This document shows positions 52,401 through 64,000 of a DNA stretch of 64,000 nt, piece by piece; positions within the stretch are counted from its first letter, which is position 1; the number at the start of each line of letters is the position of its first letter. Source of the stretch: Rotaria macrura (lineage: Eukaryota; Rotifera; Eurotatoria; Philodinida; Philodinidae); the NCBI GenBank assembly GCA_900239685.1, contig OENT01000266.1, positions 82,256-146,255 of the forward strand, read 5' to 3'. Made by a program: the position numbers and the translations under genes. The notes under the pieces are model-generated. The model did not search any database, was not told where the DNA came from, and worked only from the letters and a program-made list of their open reading frames with translations.

Positions 52401-55400
52401 TAAAAATTGGGAAATTACTTAGTTTAATATTTAGTTTAAATTTATTTTCAAATCAAACGATTACCACACGATAAAGTTGATTGATAGAAAGTTCTAGATC
52501 AATCTTCACGTCATTTTGCACATGTTTTGAGCGTAGATTATGAATTCCATCCAGATCTAGTAGGATTCAATATTTCATATGTGCTAAATCATAAAGCGAA
52601 CGACTGAAAAATGAGCAGTTCGATAATACTTAAAAACTCAACCTTGATCTAGATTCACAAGTGTGTGAAATGAACTAAATGAAGAATTATGTTTAAAGTA
52701 TCGAAAAATTCATCTTCAACATCTCTGCTTTTATCATTTTTATCATTCTCCATATTTGAATAATTTCATAATGTTTTCAATATGATCTCTTAAACCTGAA
52801 TTTTTCTATTTTTCTAGTTGAAAATGGTAAAAGTCGTTTATTTGGCGATGTGGATTTCGAATCATGTCAAGGTAAAGCATCATGGATAACTCCTGTTCCT
52901 GGTGGTGTAGGTCCAATGACTGTTGCTTTGCTCATGTGAATGATTATTTTTTCAAAAGATTTTTAACGGTATCTAATTTTACGTTTTTTTTACTTCTTTG
53001 CTCCCTTGTTATTAGGCGTAATACCATTACCGCAGCTCAACGTTACCTAAGTTCTTATTCGCCATCGAAATGGAAATCAATGGCATATTTACCATTGGCA
53101 ATCGAATCTCCTGTTCCGTCTGATATAGAAATTGCTAAAAAACAAATTCCAAAAGATATAAAACAGTTAGCATGTGAGATTCATTTACATGATAATGAAC
53201 TTGAATTATACGGAACGAAAAAAGCGAAAGTCAAACTTAACGTACTTGAACGTTTAAAAAATGCGCCCAATGGAAAATATATTGTTGTCTCTGGTATTAC
53301 ACCAACACCATTAGGTAAATGAATAGAATTATTTACTGATCATTAGTTTATTTTCTTCTTATTCATTTTATTTAGGTGAAGGAAAAAGTACGACAACGTT
53401 AGGTCTTTGTCAAGCTCTTGGTGCACACTTAAAAAAGAATGTTATTGGTTGTTTACGTCAACCAAGTCAAGGACCAACATTTGGTAAGATAAAATATGCA
53501 TTTTCAAGACTAGATACGGAAGGAATCGAAATCATTGTATTAATATTTATTTTGAATACACGAGTTGAGATAGTATGATATTGGATGTGTTGGTTTTTTT
53601 TCTGAATAGGTATTAAAGGTGGTGCAGCCGGTGGTGGTTATTCTCAAGTTATTCCTATGGAAGAATTTAATTTACATCTTACTGGTGATATTCATGCGAT
53701 CACGGCTGCTAATAATCTATTGGCAGCACAAATCGATGCACGAATGTTCCATGAAAATACACAAACTGATCAAGCTTTATTTAATCGCCTTGTACCAACA
53801 GTCAGTGGTAAAAGAACATTTTCAGCCATACAACAAAAACGTCTGAATAAATTAAATATTAATAAAACCGATCCATCAACATTTACGGAAGATGAAATAC
53901 GAGCTTTTGTACGTTTAAATATTGATCCATTAACTATAACATGGCAACGAGTGGTTGATACGAATGGTACGGGTTTTTGAAATACTAATTTATTTCTATT
54001 GTTTTTATATTTAATTTAGATCGTTTCTTACGTAAAATTACGATTGGTCAATCACCAACAGAAAAAAACTTTACGCGTGAAACTAATTTTGATATAACTG
54101 TTGCAAGTGAAATCATGGCTGTCTTAGCATTGGCAACATCACTTGCTGATTTACGTGAACGATTAGGTCGAATGGTTGTTGCATCTAGTCGAGATGGCGT
54201 ACCAGTTACCGCTGATGATCTCGGCGTTACTGGTGCACTAACTGTACTTATGCGTGATGCAAGTAGGTTATTTTTCTATTCGTTCACCTTAAGTCAATAT
54301 TTAATACTCGATTCTTTTCACTCTAGTCAAACCAACATTAATGCAAACATTGGAAGGCACACCAATTCTTGTTCATGCTGGACCGTTTGCAAATATTGCT
54401 CATGGAAATTCATCAATTTTGGCTGATCGAATCGGTTTGAAACTTGTTGGATCTGATGGATACGTCGGTATGCTTGAGATTTACTAGAAACTGAAATAAA
54501 TGCTTAGTTCTTTCGGTTTTTACGTCGATATTCGATGGGGAAAATTCCCAAAGATTTTAACAAATACTCAAACTCAACTTTAGACATGAGAATTTAAGAA
54601 GAATGCAATTGGAAGAACGCAGATGCAGATTTTGCTTCCATGTCACATACTGAGCCTTTTTCGATTCAACTAAGTTCAGCGAAATTTTTAAAAAAATGAG
54701 GCAATTAACTTTCTATCTCAGATCTTTACCTAAGTATTTTTCAAAAGATATCAAAGATACGTGACGATAGAAAATGAATATTTGATTGAATATCAAAAGT
54801 CATAAAAAATGATACTTATTTTTATTTCATTCAAGTTACGGAAGCTGGTTTTGGTTTTGATATTGGTTGTGAAAAATTTATGGACATTAAATGTCGTTAT
54901 TCGGGTTTGATACCCAATTGCGTTGTACTTGTTGCTACTATGCGTGCATTGAAAGTTCATGGTGGGGGACCTAAAGTTGAAGCAGGTACACCATTATCTC
55001 CGGAATATTTACAAGAGAATTTACCATTACTCGAACGTGGAACACAAAATCTAATTAAACAAATTGAAAATGCACGATATTTTGGCGTACCAGTTGTAGT
55101 TGCCATCAATAGATTCCAGTAGCTGAAAGAAACCGTTCAATTAATGATTTCTATTTGATTTTTCTATTAGGACGGATACACAAGCTGAAATCGATTTAGT
55201 GAAGCGACTAGCTGTTGAAAATGGAGCATTTGATGCTGTTATGGCTGATCATTGGGCAAAAGGTTGTTAGAAAGTGTGCATAAAAAGAGTTTCTATTGAA
55301 ACTGTCTTTGTTTTATACTAGGAGGAAGTGGTGCAACAGAATTGGCAAGTGCAGTAGAAAAAGCGTGTTTACAAACACCTGATTTTAAATTTTTATACGA

Positions 55401-55832
55401 ATTAGAAGTAAACATATATATATATAGTTATATATCGATGAATTCATTCTTAAATACGTTTATTTTCATTCTTACTTGTAGTTACCGATTGAAGAAAAAA
55501 TTCGTATTATTGCAAGAAAAATTTACGGCGCTGATGATATAAAACTTTCTGAAATGGCAGAGAAACGTATCAATTTATTTACTCAACAAGGTTTCAGTAA
55601 TTTACCAATATGTATGGCCAAGACACATCTTTCATTATCACATGACCCAACATTAAAAGGTTGTCCGAAGGGTTTTATTTTACCTATACGTGATATACGT
55701 GCTAGTATTGGTGCTGCCTTTCTCTATCCATTAGTTGGTGAAATGTCAACCATTCCAGGTTTGCCAACACGTCCATGTTTTTATGATATTGATATTGATC
55801 CTATAACTGAAGAAATTTACGGGCTTTTCTAA
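49456..55832 (+). CDS. MTHFD1: Trifunctional C1-tetrahydrofolate synthase (956 aa, 16 exons)
   Basis: Exons 49456-49562, 49624-49822, 49891-50027, 50091-50191, 50822-50958, 51016-51127, 52818-52935, 53016-53314, 53376-53483, 53610-53966, 54020-54262, 54327-54467, 54836-55118, 55171-55262, 55322-55407 and 55482-55832. The enzyme carries methylene-THF dehydrogenase, methenyl-THF cyclohydrolase and formate-THF ligase activities. The N-terminal dehydrogenase/cyclohydrolase domain (about 22-320) has the catalytic Tyr74-x3-Lys78 (YIRHK), PDKDIDG and the NADP-binding [12 protein letters not shown] with [11 protein letters not shown]. The ligase half (about 330-956) has the ATP loop [13 protein letters not shown] (about 398-410) and QPSQGPTFG, and ends EEIYGLF as in animal homologues. 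Human MTHFD1 has 935 residues. Here about 20 extra N-terminal residues are rich in Arg/Leu ([15 protein letters not shown]) and could be a mitochondrial presequence; a second Met (21, MSSITTK) would give the cytosolic length. The PP5 gene starts only 375 bp downstream. Confidence 0.95.
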
Positions 55833-56207
55833 TTTCTAATCAAATGTCCTTTCGTTTTTGTTTATCTCTTCTTTCTTATGCTTTCATTTATGATAGGAAT
55901 TCATTAGATTTACATTCAATATATGTTACAAGGTGATGGATAAACATTTTTTCGTATTTTAGATAATTGTAATTATTTTTTCTCTCATTAAAACAAAAGA
56001 TCCGAAGCATCAATGATTTCGTTAAAATGTGTAAGAGAAAGATCGACCTGTATTCATTGATATAATATATATCTTATCTTTCCTTATTAAATCGAACGAA
56101 TCGATGAATTGTTTTTAACTGAGAGAATCATTTTTTCGTTTTCATAACATTTTATTATTGAGAATTGAAAAAACATTGTGTGCACCTGCTTCAAGACGAC
56201 GAATGCA
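55833..56207. promoter_or_regulatory. Short intergenic gap between MTHFD1 and PPP5C
   Basis: 375 bp carrying the MTHFD1 3' UTR (ATTAAA-like signal near 55987) and the PP5 promoter. No specific promoter element recognised. Confidence 0.45.
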
Positions 56208-56363
56208 ATGGAAACAGATACAACGGAAACATTGGAATTCAGTCATTTAAAACCATCATTATCTGATAAGCGCACAGCTGATATTATAAAAGAGCAAGCC
56301 AATGAATTATTCAAGAGTAAAGTTATCTTTCGTTTTCTAACTATCTACTTGAATATCTAATGC

Positions 56364-56399
<36 letters not shown>

Positions 56400-59157
56400 A
56401 TATCATTAGAGAGTGATTATGAAAAAGCCATTGGACTATATACTAAAGCTATTGAAATCTGCCCTGATGCTATTTTATATTCGAATCGCAGCCTGGCTTA
56501 TCTTCGTCGTGGATGGTATGGCTACGCATTGACAGATGCTAAAACATCATTGGAATATGATTTGAAATACATCAAAGTATTTTTGTTTTTTCTTGAAATT
56601 TACATGAGTATTACTCGATTCTTTTACTTTCAGGCATACTACCGACGAGCATCTGCTTATATGGCTTTAGGAAAGTATAATATAGCGCTATCCGATTTTG
56701 AATATGTCAGTTGAATAATTTGGTTTTTGAAAATTTCACTCTTGTTTTGAATTCAAAAACAAAGGTAAAAAGGTCTCGTCCGAACGATAAAGAGGCAGCA
56801 GCAAAATATGAAGAATGTAAAAAAGTTGTTGCTCGTATTTGTTTTGAGAAAGCCATTACTGTTGAAGAACCAACAGAGTCTGTTGTCGATCAAATTGATC
56901 TTACTTCCATGTGTATGTTTTTAACAATGTCGAAAAAAATCTTGATATCATTCGTCATATTTTATTTACAGCTGTTGAACCTGAATATGATGGTCCACAT
57001 ATAAATTCAAACGGTTGCGTAACAAATGAATTCATGTCAGCACTTTTGCCCTATTTGGAAAATCAAAAACTACTTCATAAAAAATATGCCTATCAAGTAC
57101 GATCGAATGTTTTCTTATGTTTATTCGATCATTGCCAATATATTAATTTAGATAATTCTACAAGTTCTTTCATTGTTGAAATCATTGCCAACATTAGTCG
57201 AAATCGTAGTACCTGATGTATGTCGTGTTAGCGTGAATATTCACTAATCAAACTATTTTTCTAGAAACATAAATTTACTATTTGCGGAGATATTCATGGA
57301 CAATATTATGATTTATTAAACATTTTCAAATTGAACGGATTACCTTCCGAAGAAAATTCATATGTAGTATTGTCTGCTTATATACTTCGAATCATTTAAG
57401 ATTTTCTTTAGTTATTCAATGGGGATTTTGTTGATCGTGGTTCATTCAGTATTGAATGTATTCTAACTTTATTTGGTTTTAAATTGCTGTATCCAAATCA
57501 TTTTTTTCTTGCACGAGGTCAAATTGGACGTTCATTTTGGAAAAGAAATATTCTTCTTTCTTTTCCCCCAACATAGGTAATCATGAATCTATAGTAATGA
57601 ATCAATTGTATGGATTTGAAGGTGAAGTTAAAGCAAAATATACTGAAATCATGTTTCAATTACTTACTGAAGTTTTCAATTATTTACCATTGTCACATTG
57701 CATTAACAAGAAAATACTTGTAAATTATCAATTTTTCGTTGTCTAATAGAGTACTAGCTTTTTCTAAGTCGCAGGTGATGCATGGTGGATTATCAAGTCA
57801 AGATGATGTTACATTACAAGATATTTGTGCTATTGATCGAGTAAAGCAACCACCCGATAGAGGATTAATGGCTGAATTACTGTGGAGTGATCCACAGTCA
57901 CAAAATGGACGATCTATGAGTAAACGCGGCCTTGGTAAATAGAAGTGAAAGATTCATTCTTCATTTTAATTTTGGGACACTCACATCATTTTTTTTCTTT
58001 AAAAAATATTCCGGTTGCTAGGTTGAGTCTAGTTTTTGCAGCTATTTTCCAACTGACAACAACGGATGGATTAGTGGATAGTCAGTCGATCACTACTGAT
58101 TCTGTCTCTAAAACATTTGCAGATGGCAAACATTACATTTCTTTCCAGACTCTCGTTAGTAGCTAAGAAGAAAAACTAAGTAGAATTGGCATAAAGATTT
58201 CGATCGTTCGAGAATAAATGCAAGTCTTTCACAACAACTGCAATGGTGGTGTTTAAGAGAATATTAGATACAAGTTATTCGTGTATCCTAAGCATGATGC
58301 CAATGATTGAGTATTTGGACGGTAGTTTTCTAGTTTTTATTGTAACTTAAAAGAGCTTACTATAGGTTTACAAGACTAAAACACATGAAATAGTTTACTA
58401 TTTAAACATGCTGCCCATCTACAAACGACTAAAAGTATCTTGTGATAAACTGGCAAGAGAATACTACTATAGTTAATCTGAATATGATACTTTGATTGAT
58501 AGATTTATAACACATTTAGTCGATACATTAGTTAGCCACAGCTGCTATTTAATTAATATAATTGGATGTGTAGTGATCATGGCATAGCAATTGGAAGCGA
58601 TCAATATCTGTATGCTTGTGAGCATTTCTAGTTGTACTATTGCCTATGGCGATGTCCTATCGATGTGACGAATATCAATAGCAGGCTGATGTACTAGATA
58701 CATGAGTCATTTGACAAAAGATGATTATAGTAAATTTAGATATACTAAACATGAACATGAAAGATAATGAATAAATAGTAAACATATCCAATATATCTTG
58801 TTTTAGGCACTAGTTTTGGACCAGATGTGACTGAACGCTTTCTTAAATTAAACAATTTAGAATACATCGTTCGTAGTCATGAAATTAAACAGCAAGGTTA
58901 TGATTTGGCTCACAATAGTAACAACAAATCCCTATTCATAATCTAAGCAAATATGTGCTGCTTTATCTCATTTAGAAAAGTGTATTACTATATTTTCGGC
59001 ACCAAACTATTGTGATAGAATGGGAAATAAAGGTGCTTTTCTTACAATAACTGGGGATGACATAACTCCTAAATTCACATCCTACGCAGCTGTACCCCAT
59101 CCACCACTACGACCAATGATGTACGCCCATCATTCATCATTGTTTGGTTTAATGTAA
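56208..59157 (+). CDS. PPP5C: Serine/threonine protein phosphatase 5 with TPR domain (495 aa, 12 exons)
   Basis: Exons 56208-56316, 56410-56576, 56634-56705, 56765-56912, 56972-57096, 57152-57217, 57265-57363, 57412-57517, 57577-57719, 57775-57934, 58807-58917 and 58976-59157. PP5 is a two-metal phosphatase bound to Hsp90 through its N-terminal TPRs and autoinhibited by them. TPR repeats span about 25-130 ([18 protein letters not shown], then [19 protein letters not shown]). All metal and catalytic motifs of the PPP fold are present: GDIHGQ (Asp238, His240), GDFVDRG (Asp267, Arg271), RGNHE (Asn299, His300), MHGGL (His348) and [16 protein letters not shown] (His423). The C-terminus ([14 protein letters not shown]) matches the regulatory tail. 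Length is close to human PP5 (499). GNHE is split in phase 1 at exon 8/9, which supports the join. The 872-bp intron 10 is unusually long, and intron 1 contains a TA microsatellite. Confidence 0.95.
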
Positions 59158-59176
59158 GATAGAATGAATAGTGAAA

Positions 59177-59182
59177 AATAAA
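59177..59182 (+). terminator. Polyadenylation signal AATAAA
   Basis: Canonical hexamer 20 bp after the PPP5C stop codon, implying a very short 3' UTR. Confidence 0.5.
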
Positions 59183-62100
59183 TTTTATAATAACTATTCA
59201 AATGATTCTGATACTTCATATGTTTTAATCTTATTTTTCTTACTGCGCCTTCCTCGAACAACACTGTTATATGTTTGTTTTCTGCTGTGTAAGTTATATA
59301 ATCTTTAATGTTGACGTTTTTTACTGCACTAATCTCATTTTGGGCGTTTTTTGTCATATTCGTTATCTGATTAATTATTTTTTATATTCAAGAAAATTTT
59401 CTTTCTCCAAAAATAAAACAAAATATTACAACATCATTTGATCATTTTATGGAAGATTCTTCATCGAAGACAATATCTCATTCGCTAGCAAAAATGACAA
59501 TGGCATATAGTGAAAAAAAAACGAGTACTTGCATTTTTCCTTCCGATGTAGCAGAAATGAACAAAAGTCAAATAATATTGAGAATGATATATTCATATTG
59601 TTGAAAATTGATAAATGGACACTTAAACATTTTTGTGTGATCTCTTAGCATAATTAGGATTACCAACAGAGTCAATAATTTGGTTAACATTGGCTGCGAA
59701 AAATGTTTCAATCTACGTTTAATGCTTATAGAGCGATGGCTGAAATAGGAATATTGCTGACAAAAAGCATTGGACACGGGCGCTTTAAATAGTGATCATA
59801 CACATTTGAAAACTTCAAAAATTAACTATCAATCTTTTATTGTTACAGAAACGGCTCAGGAGAATAGCTGACACCAAAATACCCACGCCATCTTTATGGA
59901 CTCTAACTGAATTTCTGATTTCTAGGAGAATGTTGGAAAATTCTATTGAGTACACCAAAGTTTGGTTTCGCTAGATTCGACTTCGATTACGAGTAAGGAA
60001 ACTTTTATTTTGACTGAGTGAAAGTGCAAGGTTCCGATTCAAACATGTTGGACAGGGCGAACTCCATACCTCTGTAGCGTGCAGCGTACTGTCATAATAC
60101 TTCACTATTGACAAACTATAATAATTGATTTTCATTAAAAGCATGCTCTGCGCCATTTATTAAATCAATTTTTGTGTGATCGACTAGATCAGACTTGATT
60201 CCATTTATTCGTTTCTATACAAATGCAAATATAGACAAGGGTAGTAGGTAGCTTCGAGCGCATTGGACCAGGAATCTACTATTGCAGTTAGATTGGTATT
60301 CAATCATATAGTTGTGACAGGCAGTGGTGCATTTCTGGAATTGACCAGCTGGTAACTGCTCTCAGTTTCATTGACGGCTATTCATATGCATGTAGATAGT
60401 TTTATGTATTCGATTCGAAGTAACTTTATCTAAAGTATTTGAAAAAAGCAGCGTCTCATAAAAAACCATAAAAGTTTTTTCTTATTCAACTTGAACTATT
60501 ATCGAATAAAATTTCTATGAAAAGCTAGGGTTTAAGCTAAAATCTTCTTTTCGTCTTTTATTCATTTTTACGTTTGATCTTTGCATTTTTTTTCCTTATA
60601 TTTATTCACAAATGCATACATCAATTAATGAAAGCTACACTGACTTTTCCTTGGTAGATATTGGACAAAATTAAAACTTTAATAAGCATCGTATCCTGAC
60701 AAACATACCCATAATTTCCTCATGCAATAACTCTATAACACAGTAGAAGAAATTCGTCAAAAAATAAACTTTACAATGGCTTACAAATATACGGTTAAGA
60801 ATTTATGACCGGCATTAATCCTTTCCGGGCAAAATGATGCATTATTCTACAATTTTTCTGATAGAAAGTGGACAGTATTGATATTCACCATTTTTGAAAC
60901 CATTGATCCTTCACATCTGGTTTTATTTTATGAATTCAATTATTTTGTTTTGAATTTAGGTGATATAAGTTTAGCACTATGGGATGATTAAATAGGTACT
61001 GGAGTAATGAGACATTGAGGGCATACTGATAACTATACTTGTGCACACATCAAATGTTAGTGATGTCGTGTATGTTACTTCCGAGTCTCTTTGACATCAT
61101 GAATTAATATTCAACTATTGTTAATACACTATGTATCTCTCATGTCATGATTGAAGAATGATTTCGATAATTTTAATACTTCTTATAATCTATATCATAA
61201 TCCATTCTTAGTTAATTGATCACTATGCTATACATCTATCTTACTAGTAATTCACAAGCAATAAGACCTCATCGTAGCTTATTTTGTTCTTAATTCTCTT
61301 TTCATATTATGCGACTTGATGCTTTTCTAACTCTTTAGAAAATTTCAATAGTATCACTTTGAGCTTTTGATTTTGAATGTGATTTGATGAAGAATTATCG
61401 ATTGAGCAAGACACTGATAGATTTTTGTTCTCAACATAAAATCTTTAGTATCTGATTTCCTTAATCAAGTCAATCTTCTGAATGTTGGCTAAATAATTCT
61501 AAACGACTAGTTAAAGCTGATAGAATATGATCGGATCAATTTTCTTGAAAACTCTGAAAAAGGAATTATTAGACATTTAGTTCGAACATTGTAACCAAAA
61601 TAAGTTAACTAGACGGTCATTCAGTGCTAAGCGCTGGATGCAATGGTGGGTGACTGTACGAATCTAAAAGATATTAGAATATGACTCTGTATGGCATCTG
61701 CTATTTCAAAATCATAGGCTCTTATAGAGGAAATCATAATGACTTTCAGTCGCGCTCATCTATGATGATTAGTCTGGCAAATGAGATATAATGAATCTGA
61801 ATCGGCAGATGGCATACAAGGAAACTATCAACTGTTAATTATTGTTTTCAGCATGCTTTATATCTCCCGAATGCTGCTGAATTTCGAAAAACGAAGTTCA
61901 GATGTGCACTAGTCACGTACTCCATTGTAACTATCCTACTTGAAAACAATCAGTTGGCTCTGCCTGCACTCCTGGTAGCCATCCGATGTAATGAATATGA
62001 TGACAATGTATTGGGAAAAGTTTCACGATAGTTCTTATGAAAAAATTCATTAACCATCCGTGTTAAACTGAATTCGAACATCAGATTTTGTGTTGTAGAA

Positions 62101-62640
62101 ACTTGACTATGATTCTGAAATAGAAAATAGAAAGATTGCATGTTAAAGTTTACCATCGAAGCAATGGCTTTACAATTTAGATATTTGCTTTATCAAGGGT
62201 ATAATTCTTGTTTTTTGACAGGAAAAAATGTCTTTTAATCGTTGCATATCATTTACAAACTCAAAATATGTATGAATCTAAAGGTAAAAGAAATATTGTA
62301 TGTTATTTGATCGAATTAACTTCCTTTTCCGCGTCATATGCAGCTGGCTTACCATAATACACAGTAACAGATATCGTGGATTTACTAGTATTGCAGTAGA
62401 TATCAAAAGAATAATTTTGAAACACATGTTCACTCGCACACCCTACCATTTTATTAAAAGGAATATATTCCATTGATCAACGGTAGAAGTCGATAGGAAA
62501 AGAAATTTATGATTCCAGCGATTGTTTTTTTAACTGGTTGCAGTATCATTTATCACTGCTCAACGATCTACATAGCTCTTGTAGTTATCAAACATATGAT
62601 CAACTACCTAAATCTTGAATAGGTTTAGTTGTTGATATAT
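59183..62640. other. Intergenic, no gene recognised
   Basis: AT-rich sequence without a supported exon on either strand. Confidence 0.5.
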
Positions 62641-62893
62641 ACCCAGGTCCATCAAAACGGATATCCGTTACGGACCGTTGAGTGGTCGCAGTTATACGGA
62701 CCGTAACATCATTAAACTAGGGCCGTATACGGCCGTATTTTCACAGTATACGATCCTTTATTACTGTGCCCAGAAATAGTACCGTATGCGGAGCCGTATA
62801 CTGTGAAAATACGGCCGTATACGGGCCTATTTTAATGATGTTACGGTCCGCATAACTGCGTCCACTCAATGGTCCGTATCGTTCGACCTGGGT
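62641..62893. repeat. 253-bp foldback MITE
   Basis: Two arms of about 110 bp are reverse complements with few mismatches; ends read ACCCAGGTCC and the complementary ACCTGGGT. Inner words such as gggccgtatacggccgtat and tgtgaaaatacggcc pair across a loop near 62755-62795. It is clearly richer in G+C than the flanks and has many CG dinucleotides. It shares the ACCCAGG terminus with the foldback at 5586-5952, but the interiors differ. A frame on the minus strand across it (62741-63025) is an artefact of the repeat. Confidence 0.9.
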
Positions 62894-63890
62894 ACTCAAG
62901 TATACAAGGGTTTTTTCTTTGAAAAATACCATATCTGATAAACTTCGCAATGTGTGAGTGCTTTTATGTCTTGGTATGTACATTAAAGGTTTTTTTGAAG
63001 CTATTGCATTTTCATAAACTAGCACTTTTTAATTCTTATAGTGAACTGTTCAATAGATTGAAGATCATGTGTGGGGAAAACTCACTCAACTTTTTTTCTT
63101 ATCTTTTAATCATCAAACGAATGGGTTCAAAGATATTTGTTTCTTCTATTATTGACTTCAGTGCATAGAATCAATATCGTATAGTTTTCATAGCTCGATG
63201 ATTAGCTATCTTGTGTAACGTAACTTGTTCGAAACGGTGAACATCATTTTCAGCAGTGCCAATGAATAAATAGCAACAGTTAAACTCGTATCCTTTACTT
63301 TTCTTGTCTCTTCATTTCCTAATAGCAAATCGGCATATAGACAACATTAATTTATGGTGATTTTCATGTAGAAGTTTTTCAGTATTTACAAAAAGAGCGA
63401 AAACGAATTAGATTCATTTTTATCACTTCAGTTGTTGCTCTAATGCTACAGTATGTTATAAATCTCATAATCTCCCTTATTCACTTGCTAAATGTTGTAA
63501 CTATTTAACATTGAGATGGCCTTCTACTGAACACTGGTGTAATGTTTTCATACTCAGCACCTCGGTAAAATTAACGTTGCATAACGACACTAGTACAATT
63601 CGTCGCAATTAAGGGAAAGAGTACATTAATTGGATTAAGTGATTTTGTTTAGTTTGTTTTACAATTAATGATGTCAAAAAATGTTTTCACTTACAGTAAT
63701 CAGACTCTGTCTAGTGTTTATTTTTTTTTATCAAAAAAAGGACAGATCTACCGATTTGCAATTTATTCATTTTAAATTTATATTAGCTAAAAATAACGTT
63801 TAACCCAAAATAAAATTCTACAAAATTCAACTAAAAATTAAATTAAATTTTTTGAATTGAAATGTGATTTCCACAAGGGGGAAACATCAT
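62894..63890. other. Intergenic, no gene recognised
   Basis: AT-rich sequence between the foldback and the terminal tandem array; no exon supported. Confidence 0.5.
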
Positions 63891-64000
63891 ACTTCAGTAC
63901 TTTGCGTACTTCATGATACTTCATGGTACTTCATGGTACTTCATGGTACTTTAAAGTACTTCATGGTACTTCATGGTACTTTAAAGTACTTCATGGTACT
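63891..64000. repeat. 10-bp tandem repeat array, cut by window end
   Basis: About eleven units of acttcatggt, interspersed with the variant actttaaagt, itself a perfect palindrome. The first units are degenerate (cagtactttg, cgtacttcatgat), so the array begins here and runs on past the window. Confidence 0.92.

Noticed and set aside
62741..63025. 94-codon frame on the minus strand
   Set aside because: It runs through the right half of the 62641-62893 foldback; the open frame follows from the palindrome.
1..64000. tRNA, rRNA or CRISPR elements
   Set aside because: Scanning for T-loop words such as GGTTCGAATCC and for regularly spaced repeats gave no convincing candidate; this was by eye, so a dedicated search could still find a weak one.

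Overview
This is AT-rich nuclear DNA from an invertebrate animal. Introns are mostly 47-75 bp with GT-AG ends, genes are compact, and the proteins are typical of metazoans: a cadherin, a Mondo-type bHLH factor, MARVEL-like proteins, a trifunctional C1-THF synthase and protein phosphatase 5. A rotifer, probably bdelloid, is my best guess, but this is inference from gene architecture and not proven. I see no bacterial operon, CRISPR array, tRNA or rRNA.

Layout. 0-1.4 kb: single-exon mini-cadherin (+). 4.2-9.0 kb: two tandem paralogs of an unrecognised family; the first is a pseudogene split by a 1.1-kb DNA transposon that itself carries a foldback repeat, the second is an intact 3-exon gene. 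9.0-16.1 kb: no gene recognised. 16.1-19.9 kb: 10-exon SAM-domain gene (+). 20.1-25.1 kb: two divergent four-helix MARVEL-like genes sharing a 114-bp promoter gap; the plus-strand one has a 3.9-kb intron. 26.1-26.3 kb: broken coding-like fragment. 26.6-35.2 kb: 16-exon Mondo/ChREBP-family gene (-). 39.2-41.8 kb: 6-exon FMN-dependent 2-hydroxyacid oxidase (-) with an added N-terminal membrane helix. 41.8-49.5 kb: repeat-bearing intergenic DNA. 49.5-55.8 kb: 16-exon MTHFD1 (+). 56.2-59.2 kb: 12-exon PPP5C (+). 59.2-64.0 kb: no gene recognised, with a strong foldback element and a 10-bp tandem array running off the window end.

Gene models were built by hand, joining exons so that splice phases agree and family motifs run across junctions. 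All long models close in frame: SAM 612 aa, Mondo 781 aa, oxidase 403 aa, MTHFD1 956 aa, PP5 495 aa.

The genes do not form one pathway. Several touch central metabolism: Mondo factors are sugar-phosphate-responsive regulators, MTHFD1 runs folate one-carbon interconversion, and the oxidase acts on 2-hydroxyacids. The most unusual items are the nested transposon insertion with a 10-bp target duplication, the membrane-anchored hydroxyacid oxidase, the Mondo protein whose DNA-contacting basic region is eroded, a roughly 430-bp repeat lying just upstream of both Mondo and MTHFD1, and the unrecognised twofold-repeat protein family. I found no convincing undescribed multi-gene system.
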